Below, piece by piece: positions 50,064 through 57,465 of a stretch of DNA of 57,465 nt. Numbering within the stretch: position 1 is the stretch's first letter; each line of letters opens with the position of its first letter. This stretch comes from an uncultured Bacilli bacterium (GTDB lineage: Bacteria > Bacillota_I > Bacilli_A > RF39 > UBA660). A program made the translations under genes and the position numbers. Below the pieces are notes generated by a model. That model had not been told where the DNA came from. It made no database searches and saw only the letters and a list, made by a program, of their open reading frames with translations. The DNA lies in contig CAJUGF010000003.1 of the NCBI GenBank assembly GCA_910585915.1, positions 1-57,465 of the forward strand. Reading direction: 5' to 3'.

Positions 50064-50897
50064 ATGGCAATTAAAAAGTATAAACCTACGACCAATGGAC
50101 GTCGTGGAATGAGCACACTTACAAATGAAGAATTAACAAAAAATACTACTCCTACAAAAAGTTTATTAAAGAAAGCTAGTAAAACAGGAGGACGTAACAA
50201 CCAAGGTAAAATGACAGTTCGTCACATTGGTGGTGGAGCGAAAAGAAAATATCGTGTTATCGATTTTAAAAGAAATAAAGTTGGTGTTACTGGACGTGTT
50301 GCTAGTATTGAATACGATCCAAATCGTAATGCAAACATTGCTTTAATTAACTATAGAGATGGAGAAAAAAGATATATCATTGCTCCAAAAGGACTATTAG
50401 TTGGTGCTATCATTGAAAACGGTGCAGATGCTGATATCAAAGTTGGTAATGCACTACCATTAATGAACATTCCAGTTGGTACAGTAATTCATTGTATCGA
50501 AATGAAACCTGGAAAGGGAGCACAACTTTGCCGTTCTGCAGGATCTTCTGCACAAATACTTGGACGCGAAGATAAATATGTTCTTGTAAGACTTCAATCT
50601 GGAGAAACAAGAAAAATTCTTGGAACTTGTATCGCTACAATTGGTGTAGTAGGAAACGAAGACTATGAACTAGTAAATATTGGAAAAGCAGGACGTACTA
50701 GACACATGGGAATTAGACCTACAAACCGTGGATCTGTAATGAATCCAAACGACCATCCACATGGTGGTGGTGAAGGACGTACACCAGTCGGACGTAAGAG
50801 TCCAATGACTCCTTGGGGTAAACCTGCACTTGGATATAAAACAAGAAAAAATAAGAAAGCTTCTGACAAACTAATTGTTAGTAAGAGAAAGAAATAG
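50064..50897 (+). CDS. rplB: 50S ribosomal protein L2
   Basis: 277 residues from ATG 50064 (TAGGAGGGT upstream); in-frame codons before it overlap rplW. MAIKKYKPTTNGRRGMS, RNNQGKMTVRHIGGGAKRKYR (in part) and the peptidyl-transferase-supporting NPNDHPHGGGEGR are typical. Confidence 0.97.
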   Translation: MAIKKYKPTTNGRRGMSTLTNEELTKNTTPTKSLLKKASKTGGRNNQGKMTVRHIGGGAKRKYRVIDFKRNKVGVTGRVASIEYDPNRNANIALINYRDGEKRYIIAPKGLLVGAIIENGADADIKVGNALPLMNIPVGTVIHCIEMKPGKGAQLCRSAGSSAQILGREDKYVLVRLQSGETRKILGTCIATIGVVGNEDYELVNIGKAGRTRHMGIRPTNRGSVMNPNDHPHGGGEGRTPVGRKSPMTPWGKPALGYKTRKNKKASDKLIVSKRKK

Positions 50898-50910
50898 GAG
50901 GGTTTAGAAC

Positions 50911-51174
50911 ATGGCTAGAAGTTTAAAAAAAGGACCTTATGTATTTGAAAGACTATTAAAAAGAGTTCAAGAATTAAATAAAAATAATAAGAAAGAAGTT
51001 ATTAAGACTTGGTCACGTCGCTCTACAATTTATCCTGATTTTGTTGGACACACATTTGCAGTTCATAATGGAAAAGAATTTATTCCAGTTTATGTAACAG
51101 AAGAAATGGTTGGACACAAATTAGGAGAGTTTGCTCAAACTCGTAAATTTGGCGGACACGCAGGTCAAAAGTAG
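50911..51174 (+). CDS. rpsS: 30S ribosomal protein S19
   Basis: 87 residues, slightly short. MARSLKKGPYV, RRSTIYPDFVGHTFAVHNG and GHKLGEFAQTRKFGGH are present. Confidence 0.97.
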   Translation: MARSLKKGPYVFERLLKRVQELNKNNKKEVIKTWSRRSTIYPDFVGHTFAVHNGKEFIPVYVTEEMVGHKLGEFAQTRKFGGHAGQK

Positions 51175-51185
51175 GAGGTATTTAA

Positions 51186-51539
51186 ATGAAAACTTATGCA
51201 ATTCATAAAAGTGCTATGATAGCTCCAAGAAAAGCTAGAATGACTCTTGACCTAATACGTGGAAAAGATATTGAAACCGCAAGAGCTATCTTAGATACAA
51301 CAAATACAAAAGCAAGTCGCTTAATAAAAAAAGTATTAAATAGTGCTGTTGCCAATGCTGTAAATAACAATGGTGCTAACGAAACAGAATTATCTATTTC
51401 TACTTGCTTCATTAATCCAGGACCTGTTTACAAAAGAATTAAATTTGCAAGTCGTGGAAATGTTGATAGAAGAGATAAAAGAACAAGTCATATTTACGTT
51501 GAAGTAAGTGATGGAAAAAGTGAAGGAGGCGACAAATAA
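51186..51539 (+). CDS. rplV: 50S ribosomal protein L22
   Basis: 117 residues. APRKARMTLDLIRGKD, LNSAVANAVNNN and the beta-hairpin end RGNVDRRDKRTSHIYVEVSD. Its final A is shared with the rpsC ATG. Confidence 0.96.
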   Translation: MKTYAIHKSAMIAPRKARMTLDLIRGKDIETARAILDTTNTKASRLIKKVLNSAVANAVNNNGANETELSISTCFINPGPVYKRIKFASRGNVDRRDKRTSHIYVEVSDGKSEGGDK

Positions 51540-52219
51540 TGGGACAAAAAGTAAATCCTATCGGATATAGACTTGGCGTTAATAAAAATTGGGATTCCAA
51601 TTGGTATGCGAACAAGAGAGAATTTGGTGATAAGCTAATTCAAGATATTAAAATTCGTGAATACCTAGATAAAAATTTAAAAGATGCAGGAATTGCCTCT
51701 GTAACTATTGAAAGAAAAAAAGAACGTACTGAAGTAAATATCTATACTGCAAAACCTGGTGTTATTATTGGACGTGGTGGAGAAGATATTGAAAAACTAC
51801 GTACTAAATTAAAAAAAGTTTCAGGTTCAGATGTTTATGTTTCAATTATTGAAATAAAGAATCCAGACCTAAACGCACAATTAGTAGCAAAAAATATTGC
51901 TGCACAAATTGAAAATCGTGCTCCATTTAGAAGCGCGCAAAAAAGAGCTATTAGAAATACCATGAAAGCTGGAGCAAAAGGAATTAAAACTGCTGTTTCA
52001 GGAAGACTTGGTGGAGCAGAAATGGCTCGTACAGAAGGATATACTGAAGGAACTGTACCTTTACACACAATCCGTGCAGATATTGATTATGCAACTGCAG
52101 AAGCAAACACTACTTACGGAAAAATTGGAGTAAAAGTATGGATCTACAAAGGTGAAATTCTACCTTCTAAAAAACAAGTGAAGGGAAGTGATGAGCATGT
52201 TAATGCCAAAAAGAACTAA
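51539..52219 (+). CDS. rpsC: 30S ribosomal protein S3
   Basis: 226 residues. MGQKVNPIGYRLGV, the KH domain with PGVIIGRGGEDIEKL, and the C-terminal domain (GRLGGAEMARTEGYTEGTVPL). Part of the mRNA entry site. Confidence 0.97.
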   Translation: MGQKVNPIGYRLGVNKNWDSNWYANKREFGDKLIQDIKIREYLDKNLKDAGIASVTIERKKERTEVNIYTAKPGVIIGRGGEDIEKLRTKLKKVSGSDVYVSIIEIKNPDLNAQLVAKNIAAQIENRAPFRSAQKRAIRNTMKAGAKGIKTAVSGRLGGAEMARTEGYTEGTVPLHTIRADIDYATAEANTTYGKIGVKVWIYKGEILPSKKQVKGSDEHVNAKKN

Positions 52220-52634
52220 ATATAGAAAACCTCATCGCTTAACTTATGATGGACATGCAAGAGGAAATACTGAATTACATTTTGGTGAATATGGTTTAAT
52301 GGCTAAAGAAGGAAACTATATTACAGCTCGTCAAATCGAAGCGGCTCGTATTGCTATGACACGTTACATGAAACGTGGTGGAAAAGTATATATCAATATT
52401 TTCCCACATTTAGCTAGAACGAAGAAACCTTTAGAAACTCGTCAAGGAAAAGGTAAAGGTTCAGTAGAAGAATGGGTAGCTGTAGTAAAAGAAGGAAAGA
52501 TTATGTTTGAAATTTCAGGTGTTAATGAAACAATCGCAAGAGAAGCATTAAGACTTGCATCACATAAACTTCCAGTAAAATGTAAATTCGTGAAAAAAGA
52601 AGACATGAATGGTGGTGATTCTCTTGACTGCTAG
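52197..52634 (+). CDS. rplP: 50S ribosomal protein L16
   Basis: 145 residues from ATG 52197, giving the standard MLMPKRTKYRKPHR; starts at 52188 and 52191 are possible but unlikely. Overlaps rpsC and rpmC. Confidence 0.96.
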   Translation: MLMPKRTKYRKPHRLTYDGHARGNTELHFGEYGLMAKEGNYITARQIEAARIAMTRYMKRGGKVYINIFPHLARTKKPLETRQGKGKGSVEEWVAVVKEGKIMFEISGVNETIAREALRLASHKLPVKCKFVKKEDMNGGDSLDC

Positions 52635-52833
52635 TGAAATTAGAAAGTTATCGAGAGAAGAAATCGAGAAAAAAATTAGAGATTCAAAAAGTGAATTATT
52701 AGATTTAAGAATGAAATCAGCTACAGGAACTTTAGAAAATCCATCAAAAATTGATGTAATCAAAAAAGACGTAGCTCGTATGATGACAGTTTTAAACGAA
52801 ATGAAAAGAGAAGTTGAGGGAGGGAACAAATAA
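52624..52833 (+). CDS. rpmC: 50S ribosomal protein L29
   Basis: 69 residues from TTG 52624 behind GGTGATT; ATG 52609 would add five residues and lacks a proper site. TASEIRKLSREEIEKKI and LLDLRMKSATG are typical. Confidence 0.93.
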   Translation: MTASEIRKLSREEIEKKIRDSKSELLDLRMKSATGTLENPSKIDVIKKDVARMMTVLNEMKREVEGGNK

Positions 52834-53090
52834 TGGAATCAAAAAGATCAGAATTAATTGGTAAAGTTGTTAGTGCCAAAAATGATAAAACCATTACCGT
52901 TTTAGTTGAAACCCACAAAAAACATCCCCTATACGGAAAAAGAGTAAAATATTCTAAAAAATATACTGCTCATGATGAAAAAAATGTTGCAAAACAAGGA
53001 GATACAGTAAAAATTAGAAGTACAAGACCATTATCAAAAACCAAAAGATATGAGCTTGTAGAAGTTCTAATTGAAGCTGTTATTCTATAG
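52833..53090 (+). CDS. rpsQ: 30S ribosomal protein S17
   Basis: 85 residues. RSELIGKVVSAKNDKTITVLVE and HPLYGKRVKYSKKYTAHDE. Start shares an A with the rpmC stop. Confidence 0.96.
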   Translation: MESKRSELIGKVVSAKNDKTITVLVETHKKHPLYGKRVKYSKKYTAHDEKNVAKQGDTVKIRSTRPLSKTKRYELVEVLIEAVIL

Positions 53091-53101
53091 GAGGTAATCT
53101 T

Positions 53102-53470
53102 ATGGTAATGCAAGAATCAAGACTTAAAGTTGCTGATAATACAGGAGCTAGAGAAGTTTTAGTAATTAGATGTTTAGGTGGAAGTTATAGAAAAACTGCA
53201 AATATTGGCGACATCGTAGTATGTACTGTCAAAAAAGCAATCCCAAATAGTAACATGAAAAAGGGTAAAGTTGTAAAAGCAGTTATCGTTAGAAGTGTAG
53301 AAGGCGTTAGAAGAAAAGATGGAAGTTATATCAAATTTGATGACAATGCATGTGTATTAATCAAAGATGATAAAACTCCAATAGGAACAAGAGTACTAGG
53401 ACCTGTTGCAAGAGAATTACGTGAAAAAGAATTCATGAAAATTGTCTCTTTAGCATCAGAAGTTCTATAG
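53102..53470 (+). CDS. rplN: 50S ribosomal protein L14
   Basis: 122 residues. MQESRLKVADNTGARE, CTVKKAIPNSNMKKGKVVKAV, and GPVARELREKEFMKIVSLA. Start ATG 53102; a second ATG two codons later gives the more usual length. Confidence 0.97.
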   Translation: MVMQESRLKVADNTGAREVLVIRCLGGSYRKTANIGDIVVCTVKKAIPNSNMKKGKVVKAVIVRSVEGVRRKDGSYIKFDDNACVLIKDDKTPIGTRVLGPVARELREKEFMKIVSLASEVL

Positions 53471-53480
53471 GAGGTAACTT

Positions 53481-53738
53481 ATGAAGATTAAAGTTGGAGA
53501 TAATGTTAAAATCTTAGCTGGAAAAGATAGAGGAAAAACTGGAATGGTTACCAAAACCTTAAAAAAGCAAGATCGTGTTATTGTTGATGGAATCAATGTT
53601 GTCAAAAAACATATGAAACCAAACCAAATGAATCAAAATGGTGGAATCATTGAAATGAACGCACCAATCCATGTATCTAACGTAAAGAAAATTGAAGAAA
53701 CTTCTAAAGCAAAAACTAAGAAAGAAAAGAAAGATTAG
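53481..53738 (+). CDS. rplX: 50S ribosomal protein L24
   Basis: 85 residues, shorter than the usual 101-105. KOW motif KVGDNVKILAGKDRGKTG, then GINVVKKHMKPN. The C-terminus becomes Lys-rich early (SKAKTKKEKKD), so the last part of the usual fold is missing. Confidence 0.95.
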   Translation: MKIKVGDNVKILAGKDRGKTGMVTKTLKKQDRVIVDGINVVKKHMKPNQMNQNGGIIEMNAPIHVSNVKKIEETSKAKTKKEKKD

Positions 53739-53755
53739 TTAGTGGGTGAAAAAAT

Positions 53756-54295
53756 ATGAGTAATTTAAAAACATTATATAAAGAAACAATCGTTAAAGAT
53801 TTAATGAAAGAGTTCAACTATAAAAGTGTAATGCAAGTCCCAAAACTAGAGAAAATTGTCATTAATATGGGTATTGGTGAAGGAGCTAGAGACGAAAAAT
53901 TTATTGAAGCAGCGCTTTCTGACTTAGAAACAATTACAGGTCAAAAAGCTGTTGTTACCAAAGCTCGTAAATCAATTGCTGGATTTAAATTAAGAGAAGG
54001 ACAAACAATTGGTGTAAAAGTTACCCTTCGTGATGAAAAGATGTATTACTTCATGGAAAAATTAATCAAAGTTGCACTTCCACGTGTAAGAGATTTCCGT
54101 GGTATTTCAAAAAGTTCATTTGATGGACATGGAAACTACACACTAGGAATCAAAGAGCAATTAATTTTCCCAGAAATCGAATACGATAACGTATTAAAAA
54201 TTAGAGGAATGGACATTGTATTTGTTACAACTGCAAATACCAATGCAGAGGCAGAAAGCTTATTAAAAGCATTCAAAATGCCTTTTAGAAATTAG
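53756..54295 (+). CDS. rplE: 50S ribosomal protein L5
   Basis: 179 residues. MQVPKLEKIVINMGIGEG, KARKSIAGFKLREGQTIG and LPRVRDFRGIS; binds 5S rRNA. Confidence 0.97.
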   Translation: MSNLKTLYKETIVKDLMKEFNYKSVMQVPKLEKIVINMGIGEGARDEKFIEAALSDLETITGQKAVVTKARKSIAGFKLREGQTIGVKVTLRDEKMYYFMEKLIKVALPRVRDFRGISKSSFDGHGNYTLGIKEQLIFPEIEYDNVLKIRGMDIVFVTTANTNAEAESLLKAFKMPFRN

Positions 54296-54308
54296 GAGGA
54301 CAAAAACT

Positions 54309-54494
54309 ATGGCAAGAACAAGTTTAAAAGTAAAACAACAAAGAGCACCAAAATTTAAATCACGCGCTTATACTCGCTGTGAAAGATGCGGAAGACCCCA
54401 TGGTGTCCTTCGTAAATATAAATTATGCCGTATTTGCTTCAGAGAATTAGCAAATAAAGGACAAATCCCAGGCATGAAAAAAGCTAGTTGGTAG
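54309..54494 (+). CDS. rpsZ: 30S ribosomal protein S14 type Z
   Basis: 61 residues. The zinc ribbon is CERCG..CRICF (two CxxC), the short zinc form. GGAGGACAAAAACT precedes ATG. Confidence 0.96.
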   Translation: MARTSLKVKQQRAPKFKSRAYTRCERCGRPHGVLRKYKLCRICFRELANKGQIPGMKKASW

Positions 54495-54514
54495 GAAAGG
54501 AGGAATTTGATATT

Positions 54515-54910
54515 ATGGTAGCAGATAAAATTGCCGATATGCTTACAAGAATTCGTAATGCAAATCAATTAAAATATGATACAGTTGAAGTTATTGGAAC
54601 AAAGATGACTTTGGGAATTGCTGAAATTCTAAAAAAAGAAGGATATATTAGCGAATATTCATATGAAAAAAGTCCTAAAGGAGATAAGCTTACATTAACT
54701 TTAAAATATGGAGAAAAGAAGGAACGTGTTATTACTGGTTTAAAAAGAATTAGTAAATCAGGATTACGTGTTTATGCATCATGTGATGAAATTCCTCGTG
54801 TTTTAAATGGACTAGGAATTGCAATCATCTCTACTTCAAAAGGTTTAATGACTGATAAAGAAGCGAGAGCACAAAAGTTAGGAGGCGAAGTACTTGCCTA
54901 CATTTGGTAA
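54515..54910 (+). CDS. rpsH: 30S ribosomal protein S8
   Basis: 131 residues from ATG 54515 (AAAGGAGG upstream); a start at 54488 would overlap rpsZ and add unrelated residues. IADMLTRIRNANQ and STSKGLMTDKEARAQKLGGEVLAYIW. S8 is the usual spc-operon repressor. Confidence 0.96.
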   Translation: MVADKIADMLTRIRNANQLKYDTVEVIGTKMTLGIAEILKKEGYISEYSYEKSPKGDKLTLTLKYGEKKERVITGLKRISKSGLRVYASCDEIPRVLNGLGIAIISTSKGLMTDKEARAQKLGGEVLAYIW

Positions 54911-54919
54911 GGAAAATCT

Positions 54920-55459
54920 ATGAGTAGAATCGGTAGAAGAAAACTTACTATTCCTACAGGTGTTACAGTTGAAATGAATGGAGACACAGCAACTGTAAAA
55001 GGACCAAAGGGAACTCTTGACTTAAAAATTGATCCACTTGTAAAAGTTGTGATTGAAGATAATACTCTTACTACAGATGTAGTAAAAGACATTAAAAGAG
55101 CAAATGTTGTAGTTGGAACAATGAATGCTTTACTAAAAAATATGATTGTTGGAGTAAGTGAAGGATATACAAAAAATCTTGAAATCATCGGAGTTGGATA
55201 TCGTTTCAATGTTCAGGGAAATAAAATATCTATCAATGCTGGTTTCTCACATCCAATGGAAAGAACCTGTCCTGAAGGAATTTCTGTTACATTAGTTAAT
55301 GCAAATGAAATTTCATTAACAGGAATAGATAAACAAAAAGTATCTGAATTTGCGGCTAAAATTCGCGAAATAAGAAGTCCAGAGCCTTATAAAGGAAAAG
55401 GAATTCGCTATAAAGGTGAACATATTAGACGTAAAGAAGGAAAGAAAGCTGCAAAGTAG
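54920..55459 (+). CDS. rplF: 50S ribosomal protein L6
   Basis: 179 residues. MSRIGRRKLTIPTGV, VKGPKGTL, and PEPYKGKGIRYKGEHIRRKEGKKAAK (quoted in part: RYKGEHIRRKEGKK). Confidence 0.97.
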   Translation: MSRIGRRKLTIPTGVTVEMNGDTATVKGPKGTLDLKIDPLVKVVIEDNTLTTDVVKDIKRANVVVGTMNALLKNMIVGVSEGYTKNLEIIGVGYRFNVQGNKISINAGFSHPMERTCPEGISVTLVNANEISLTGIDKQKVSEFAAKIREIRSPEPYKGKGIRYKGEHIRRKEGKKAAK

Positions 55460-55469
55460 GAGGGTAAAT

Positions 55470-55826
55470 ATGATAAAGAAAGAATCAAGTAACGATTTAA
55501 GACTTAGACGTCATGCTCGTATTAGAAAGTCTATTTCTGGTACAAGTGAAATGCCTAGACTTAATGTTTTTCGTTCAAACAAAGAAATCTATGTTCAAGT
55601 AATTGATGATGAGATTGGCAAAACTTTAGCAAGTTCTTCAAGTGTTGCCCTTAAACTTAAAAATGGTGGCAACCAAGAAGGTGCAAAATTAGTCGGCAAA
55701 GACATTGCTGAAAAATGTAAAAAATTGAAAATCACAAAAGTCGTTTTCGATAGAGGTGGATACCTATATCATGGACGTGTAGAAGCACTAGCAAACGCTG
55801 CACGTGAAAACGGACTAGAGTTTTAA
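55470..55826 (+). CDS. rplR: 50S ribosomal protein L18
   Basis: 118 residues from ATG 55470 behind TAGGAGGGT; starts further up lie inside rplF. RLRRHARIRKSISGTSEMPRL and FDRGGYLYHGRVEALANAAR are typical 5S rRNA-binding segments. Confidence 0.96.
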   Translation: MIKKESSNDLRLRRHARIRKSISGTSEMPRLNVFRSNKEIYVQVIDDEIGKTLASSSSVALKLKNGGNQEGAKLVGKDIAEKCKKLKITKVVFDRGGYLYHGRVEALANAARENGLEF

Positions 55827-55837
55827 GGAGGAAAGTT

Positions 55838-56341
55838 ATGCCAAAACAATATACAGATGCAAAAAAGAAGTTACTAGAAGAAAAAGTTATTTCTGTAAGC
55901 CGTGTTACCAAAGTAACCAAAGGTGGAAGACATTTTCGTTTCTCAGCAACTGTTGTCGTAGGAAATCGTCGTGGATTAGTTGGGCTTGGTAATGGTAAAG
56001 CAAATGAAGTACAAGAAGCAATCGCTAAAGCAACACAAGCAGCAAACAAAAATGTTGTACGTGTATCATTAATTGACAATCGTACGATTCCTCATGAAGC
56101 AACTGGTAAAGTTGGTCGCGCAGTAGTACTTGTAAAACCTGCCAAAGCAGGTACTGGAGTAATTGCTGGTGGAGCTGCTCGTGCTGTATTAGAACTTGCT
56201 GGAGTAAAAGATATCGTATCAAAATCTCTTGGATCTAATACACAAGTTAATGTTGCAAAAGCTACATTAGAAGCATTAAAATCTGTCAGAACACCTGCTA
56301 AAATTGCTGCTTTACGTGGCTTGAAAGTAGAGGAGTTATAA
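55838..56341 (+). CDS. rpsE: 30S ribosomal protein S5
   Basis: 167 residues. SRVTKVTKGGRHFRFSATVVVG, GLGNGKANEVQEAI and GTGVIAGGAARAVLELAG. Followed directly by rplO, 2 bp away; rpmD (L30), which normally lies between, is absent. Confidence 0.97.
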   Translation: MPKQYTDAKKKLLEEKVISVSRVTKVTKGGRHFRFSATVVVGNRRGLVGLGNGKANEVQEAIAKATQAANKNVVRVSLIDNRTIPHEATGKVGRAVVLVKPAKAGTGVIAGGAARAVLELAGVKDIVSKSLGSNTQVNVAKATLEALKSVRTPAKIAALRGLKVEEL

Positions 56342-56343
56342 TT

Positions 56344-56787
56344 ATGAAATTAGAAAGTTTACCAAAGACAAAAGAACAAAAAAGAAAGAAAATTGTTGGT
56401 CGTGGACCTGGATCTGGAATGGGTAAGACATCTACTCGCGGAGAAAAAGGTCAAAAAGCTAGAAGTGGTGCAAGTATTAGTGCATGGTTCCAAGGTGGAC
56501 AATCTCCTCTATATAGAAGAATTCCAAAAAGAGGATTTAATAACAAACGCTTTGAAACAAAATATGCAACCATCAATTTAAGTGATTTGAATAATTTCTT
56601 TAACGATGGAGATGTAGTAACTCCTGAAATTTTAAAAGAAAGAGGAATTATTAAAAAAGAACTAAGTGGAATTAAAGTCTTAGCACAAGGAGAATTAGAG
56701 AAAAAACTAACAGTAAAAGCACAAAGATTCTCTAGTACAGCTGTTACTAAAATTGAAGCTGCTGGTGGTAAAACTGAGGTGATCTAA
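56344..56787 (+). CDS. rplO: 50S ribosomal protein L15
   Basis: 147 residues. GRGPGSGMGKTSTRGEKGQKAR, FQGGQSPLYRRIPKRGF. The rRNA-binding Gly/Arg-rich N-terminus is complete. The ribosome binding site GAGGAG is inside the rpsE end. Confidence 0.96.
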   Translation: MKLESLPKTKEQKRKKIVGRGPGSGMGKTSTRGEKGQKARSGASISAWFQGGQSPLYRRIPKRGFNNKRFETKYATINLSDLNNFFNDGDVVTPEILKERGIIKKELSGIKVLAQGELEKKLTVKAQRFSSTAVTKIEAAGGKTEVI

Positions 56788-56789
56788 GT

Positions 56790-57465
56790 ATGATTAAGGG
56801 GATCAAAAAACTTTTCACCAAAGAAAATAAAGATTTAAGAAAGCGGATCTATTTCACACTATTTGCTCTTGGAATATTTTGCTTAGGAACAAGTGTAACA
56901 ATTTCTTGGGCAGTTCCTTGGGTAGATACTATGTATCAAGAACTAGGTTTTCTAGAAATCTTTAACTTAATGAGTGGAGGAGGATTAAGAAGTTTTTCTA
57001 TATTCGCTCTTGGTGTAAGCCCTTACATAACGGCCTCTATTATTACACAGCTTTTACAAATGGATATTATTCCATATTTCAAAGAATTAAAAGATCAAGG
57101 ATATGTTGGTCGTCAAAAAATTAATCGTATTACAAGATATTTAGGAATTATCTTAGCATTTATTCAAGGATATGCGATTACTGTATTCTATTTAAATGTA
57201 TCAGATGCTGCAACAATTATGAAGATCTCTCTTGTAATGACTGCAGGAACAGCATTCCTATTATGGCTTGGAGATCAGATGACAAACAAAGGAATAGGAA
57301 ATGGACAAAGCTTACTAATAATGGCTGGAATCTTATTAAGTTTACCTGGAATTTTTACTGGAGCTTATACAGCTTTCATTAATGGCGCTTTTGCCTTACC
57401 TTTAGGAATTAGCTTATTTATCCTATTCATTTTAGTATATATCCTAGTTATTGTTGGAATAATCT
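56790..57465 (+). CDS. secY: Preprotein translocase subunit SecY (3' end outside window)
   Basis: First 225 codons, running off the right edge. Start ATG 56790 with AGGTGAT. Helix 1 (IYFTLFALGIFCLGTSVTI), the plug-region GGGLRSFSIFALGVSPYITASIITQLLQM (quoted in part: FALGVSPYITASI), and GNGQSLLIMAGI match SecY. It is the pore of the Sec translocon. Adk and map, usually next, lie beyond the window. Confidence 0.96.
   Translation, partial: MIKGIKKLFTKENKDLRKRIYFTLFALGIFCLGTSVTISWAVPWVDTMYQELGFLEIFNLMSGGGLRSFSIFALGVSPYITASIITQLLQMDIIPYFKELKDQGYVGRQKINRITRYLGIILAFIQGYAITVFYLNVSDAATIMKISLVMTAGTAFLLWLGDQMTNKGIGNGQSLLIMAGILLSLPGIFTGAYTAFINGAFALPLGISLFILFILVYILVIVGII

Noticed and set aside
54079..54090. 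CACGTG in rplE as part of a parS site
   Set aside because: The flanks are not symmetrical; it is ordinary coding sequence. No full parS palindrome was seen in the window.
56393..56581. Alternative 62-codon open frame inside rplO
   Set aside because: Out-of-frame shadow of a conserved ribosomal protein, no site upstream.
1..57465. CRISPR arrays, insertion sequences, integrases, tRNA or rRNA genes
   Set aside because: None was recognised: no direct repeats with spacers outside the coding repeats, no transposase or integrase motifs, no cloverleaf or rRNA sequence. Short tRNAs could be missed by eye, so this is weak negative evidence.

Overview
This is a strongly AT-rich, densely packed stretch of a low-GC Gram-positive (Bacillota/Bacilli-type) chromosome. 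The gene orders parA-parB...ychF-rpsF-ssb-rpsR...rplI-dnaB-M23-yycJ-rlmH and rpsJ-rplC-...-secY are typical of Bacilli. parAB and dnaB suggest an origin-proximal location. The organism should be an endospore former, because the window encodes Spo0A (43393-44163) and the spore coat protein GerQ (31194-31559, minus). prfB needs a programmed +1 frameshift at an in-frame UGA, so UGA is a stop here and a Mycoplasma-type code is excluded. The overall picture (no rpmD, short spacers, stop codons built into terminators) fits a compact Bacilli lineage of the Erysipelotrichia/RF39 kind, but the exact taxon is inference.

Layout. 1-5664: the end of a giant membrane-anchored repeat surface protein and an exported unknown. 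5684-10994: prfB, a YitT membrane protein cut by a nonsense codon, tilS and ftsH. 11160-17027: an unknown gene, parA, parB, MscS channel, DUF951, AbgT transporter, ychF. 17165-19158: Bax-inhibitor-1 protein, then rpsF-ssb-rpsR behind a structured leader. 19257-22017: three diverged HipA-like kinase paralogues, the most interesting accessory block. 22090-26609: rplI, dnaB, LysM-G5-M23 peptidase, yycJ, rlmH. 26610-27352: decayed coding DNA. 27353-29931: ung, then an ATPase plus PD-(D/E)XK-like gene pair that resembles an uncharacterised defence module. 29995-32587: lemA (minus), a small metallo-beta-lactamase-fold hydrolase, gerQ (minus), a second YitT protein. 32684-35467: ftsE-ftsX-M23 hydrolase, a division-hydrolase operon. 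35468-37509: a decayed stretch, an unknown gene, whiA. 37720-45753: clpP (minus), a TGS-domain nucleoside kinase, and a glycolytic cluster gap-pgk-tpiA-spo0A-gpmI with spo0A lodged inside it. 45838-47605: UcpA-like dehydrogenase and FkbM methyltransferase. 47838 to the end: S10/spc ribosomal protein operon from rpsJ into secY, missing rpmD.

Functional links. prfB, tilS, ychF, rlmH and the ribosomal proteins serve translation. parA/parB, dnaB, ssb and ung serve chromosome maintenance. FtsEX with its coiled-coil M23 partner, the LysM/G5/M23 protein and WhiA serve envelope growth and division. Spo0A sits among glycolytic genes behind a perfect 0A box, suggesting a physical link between carbon metabolism and sporulation entry.

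Limits: all calls come from reading motifs and synteny by eye. No database, structure or folding program was run. No rRNA, tRNA, CRISPR array or insertion sequence was recognised.
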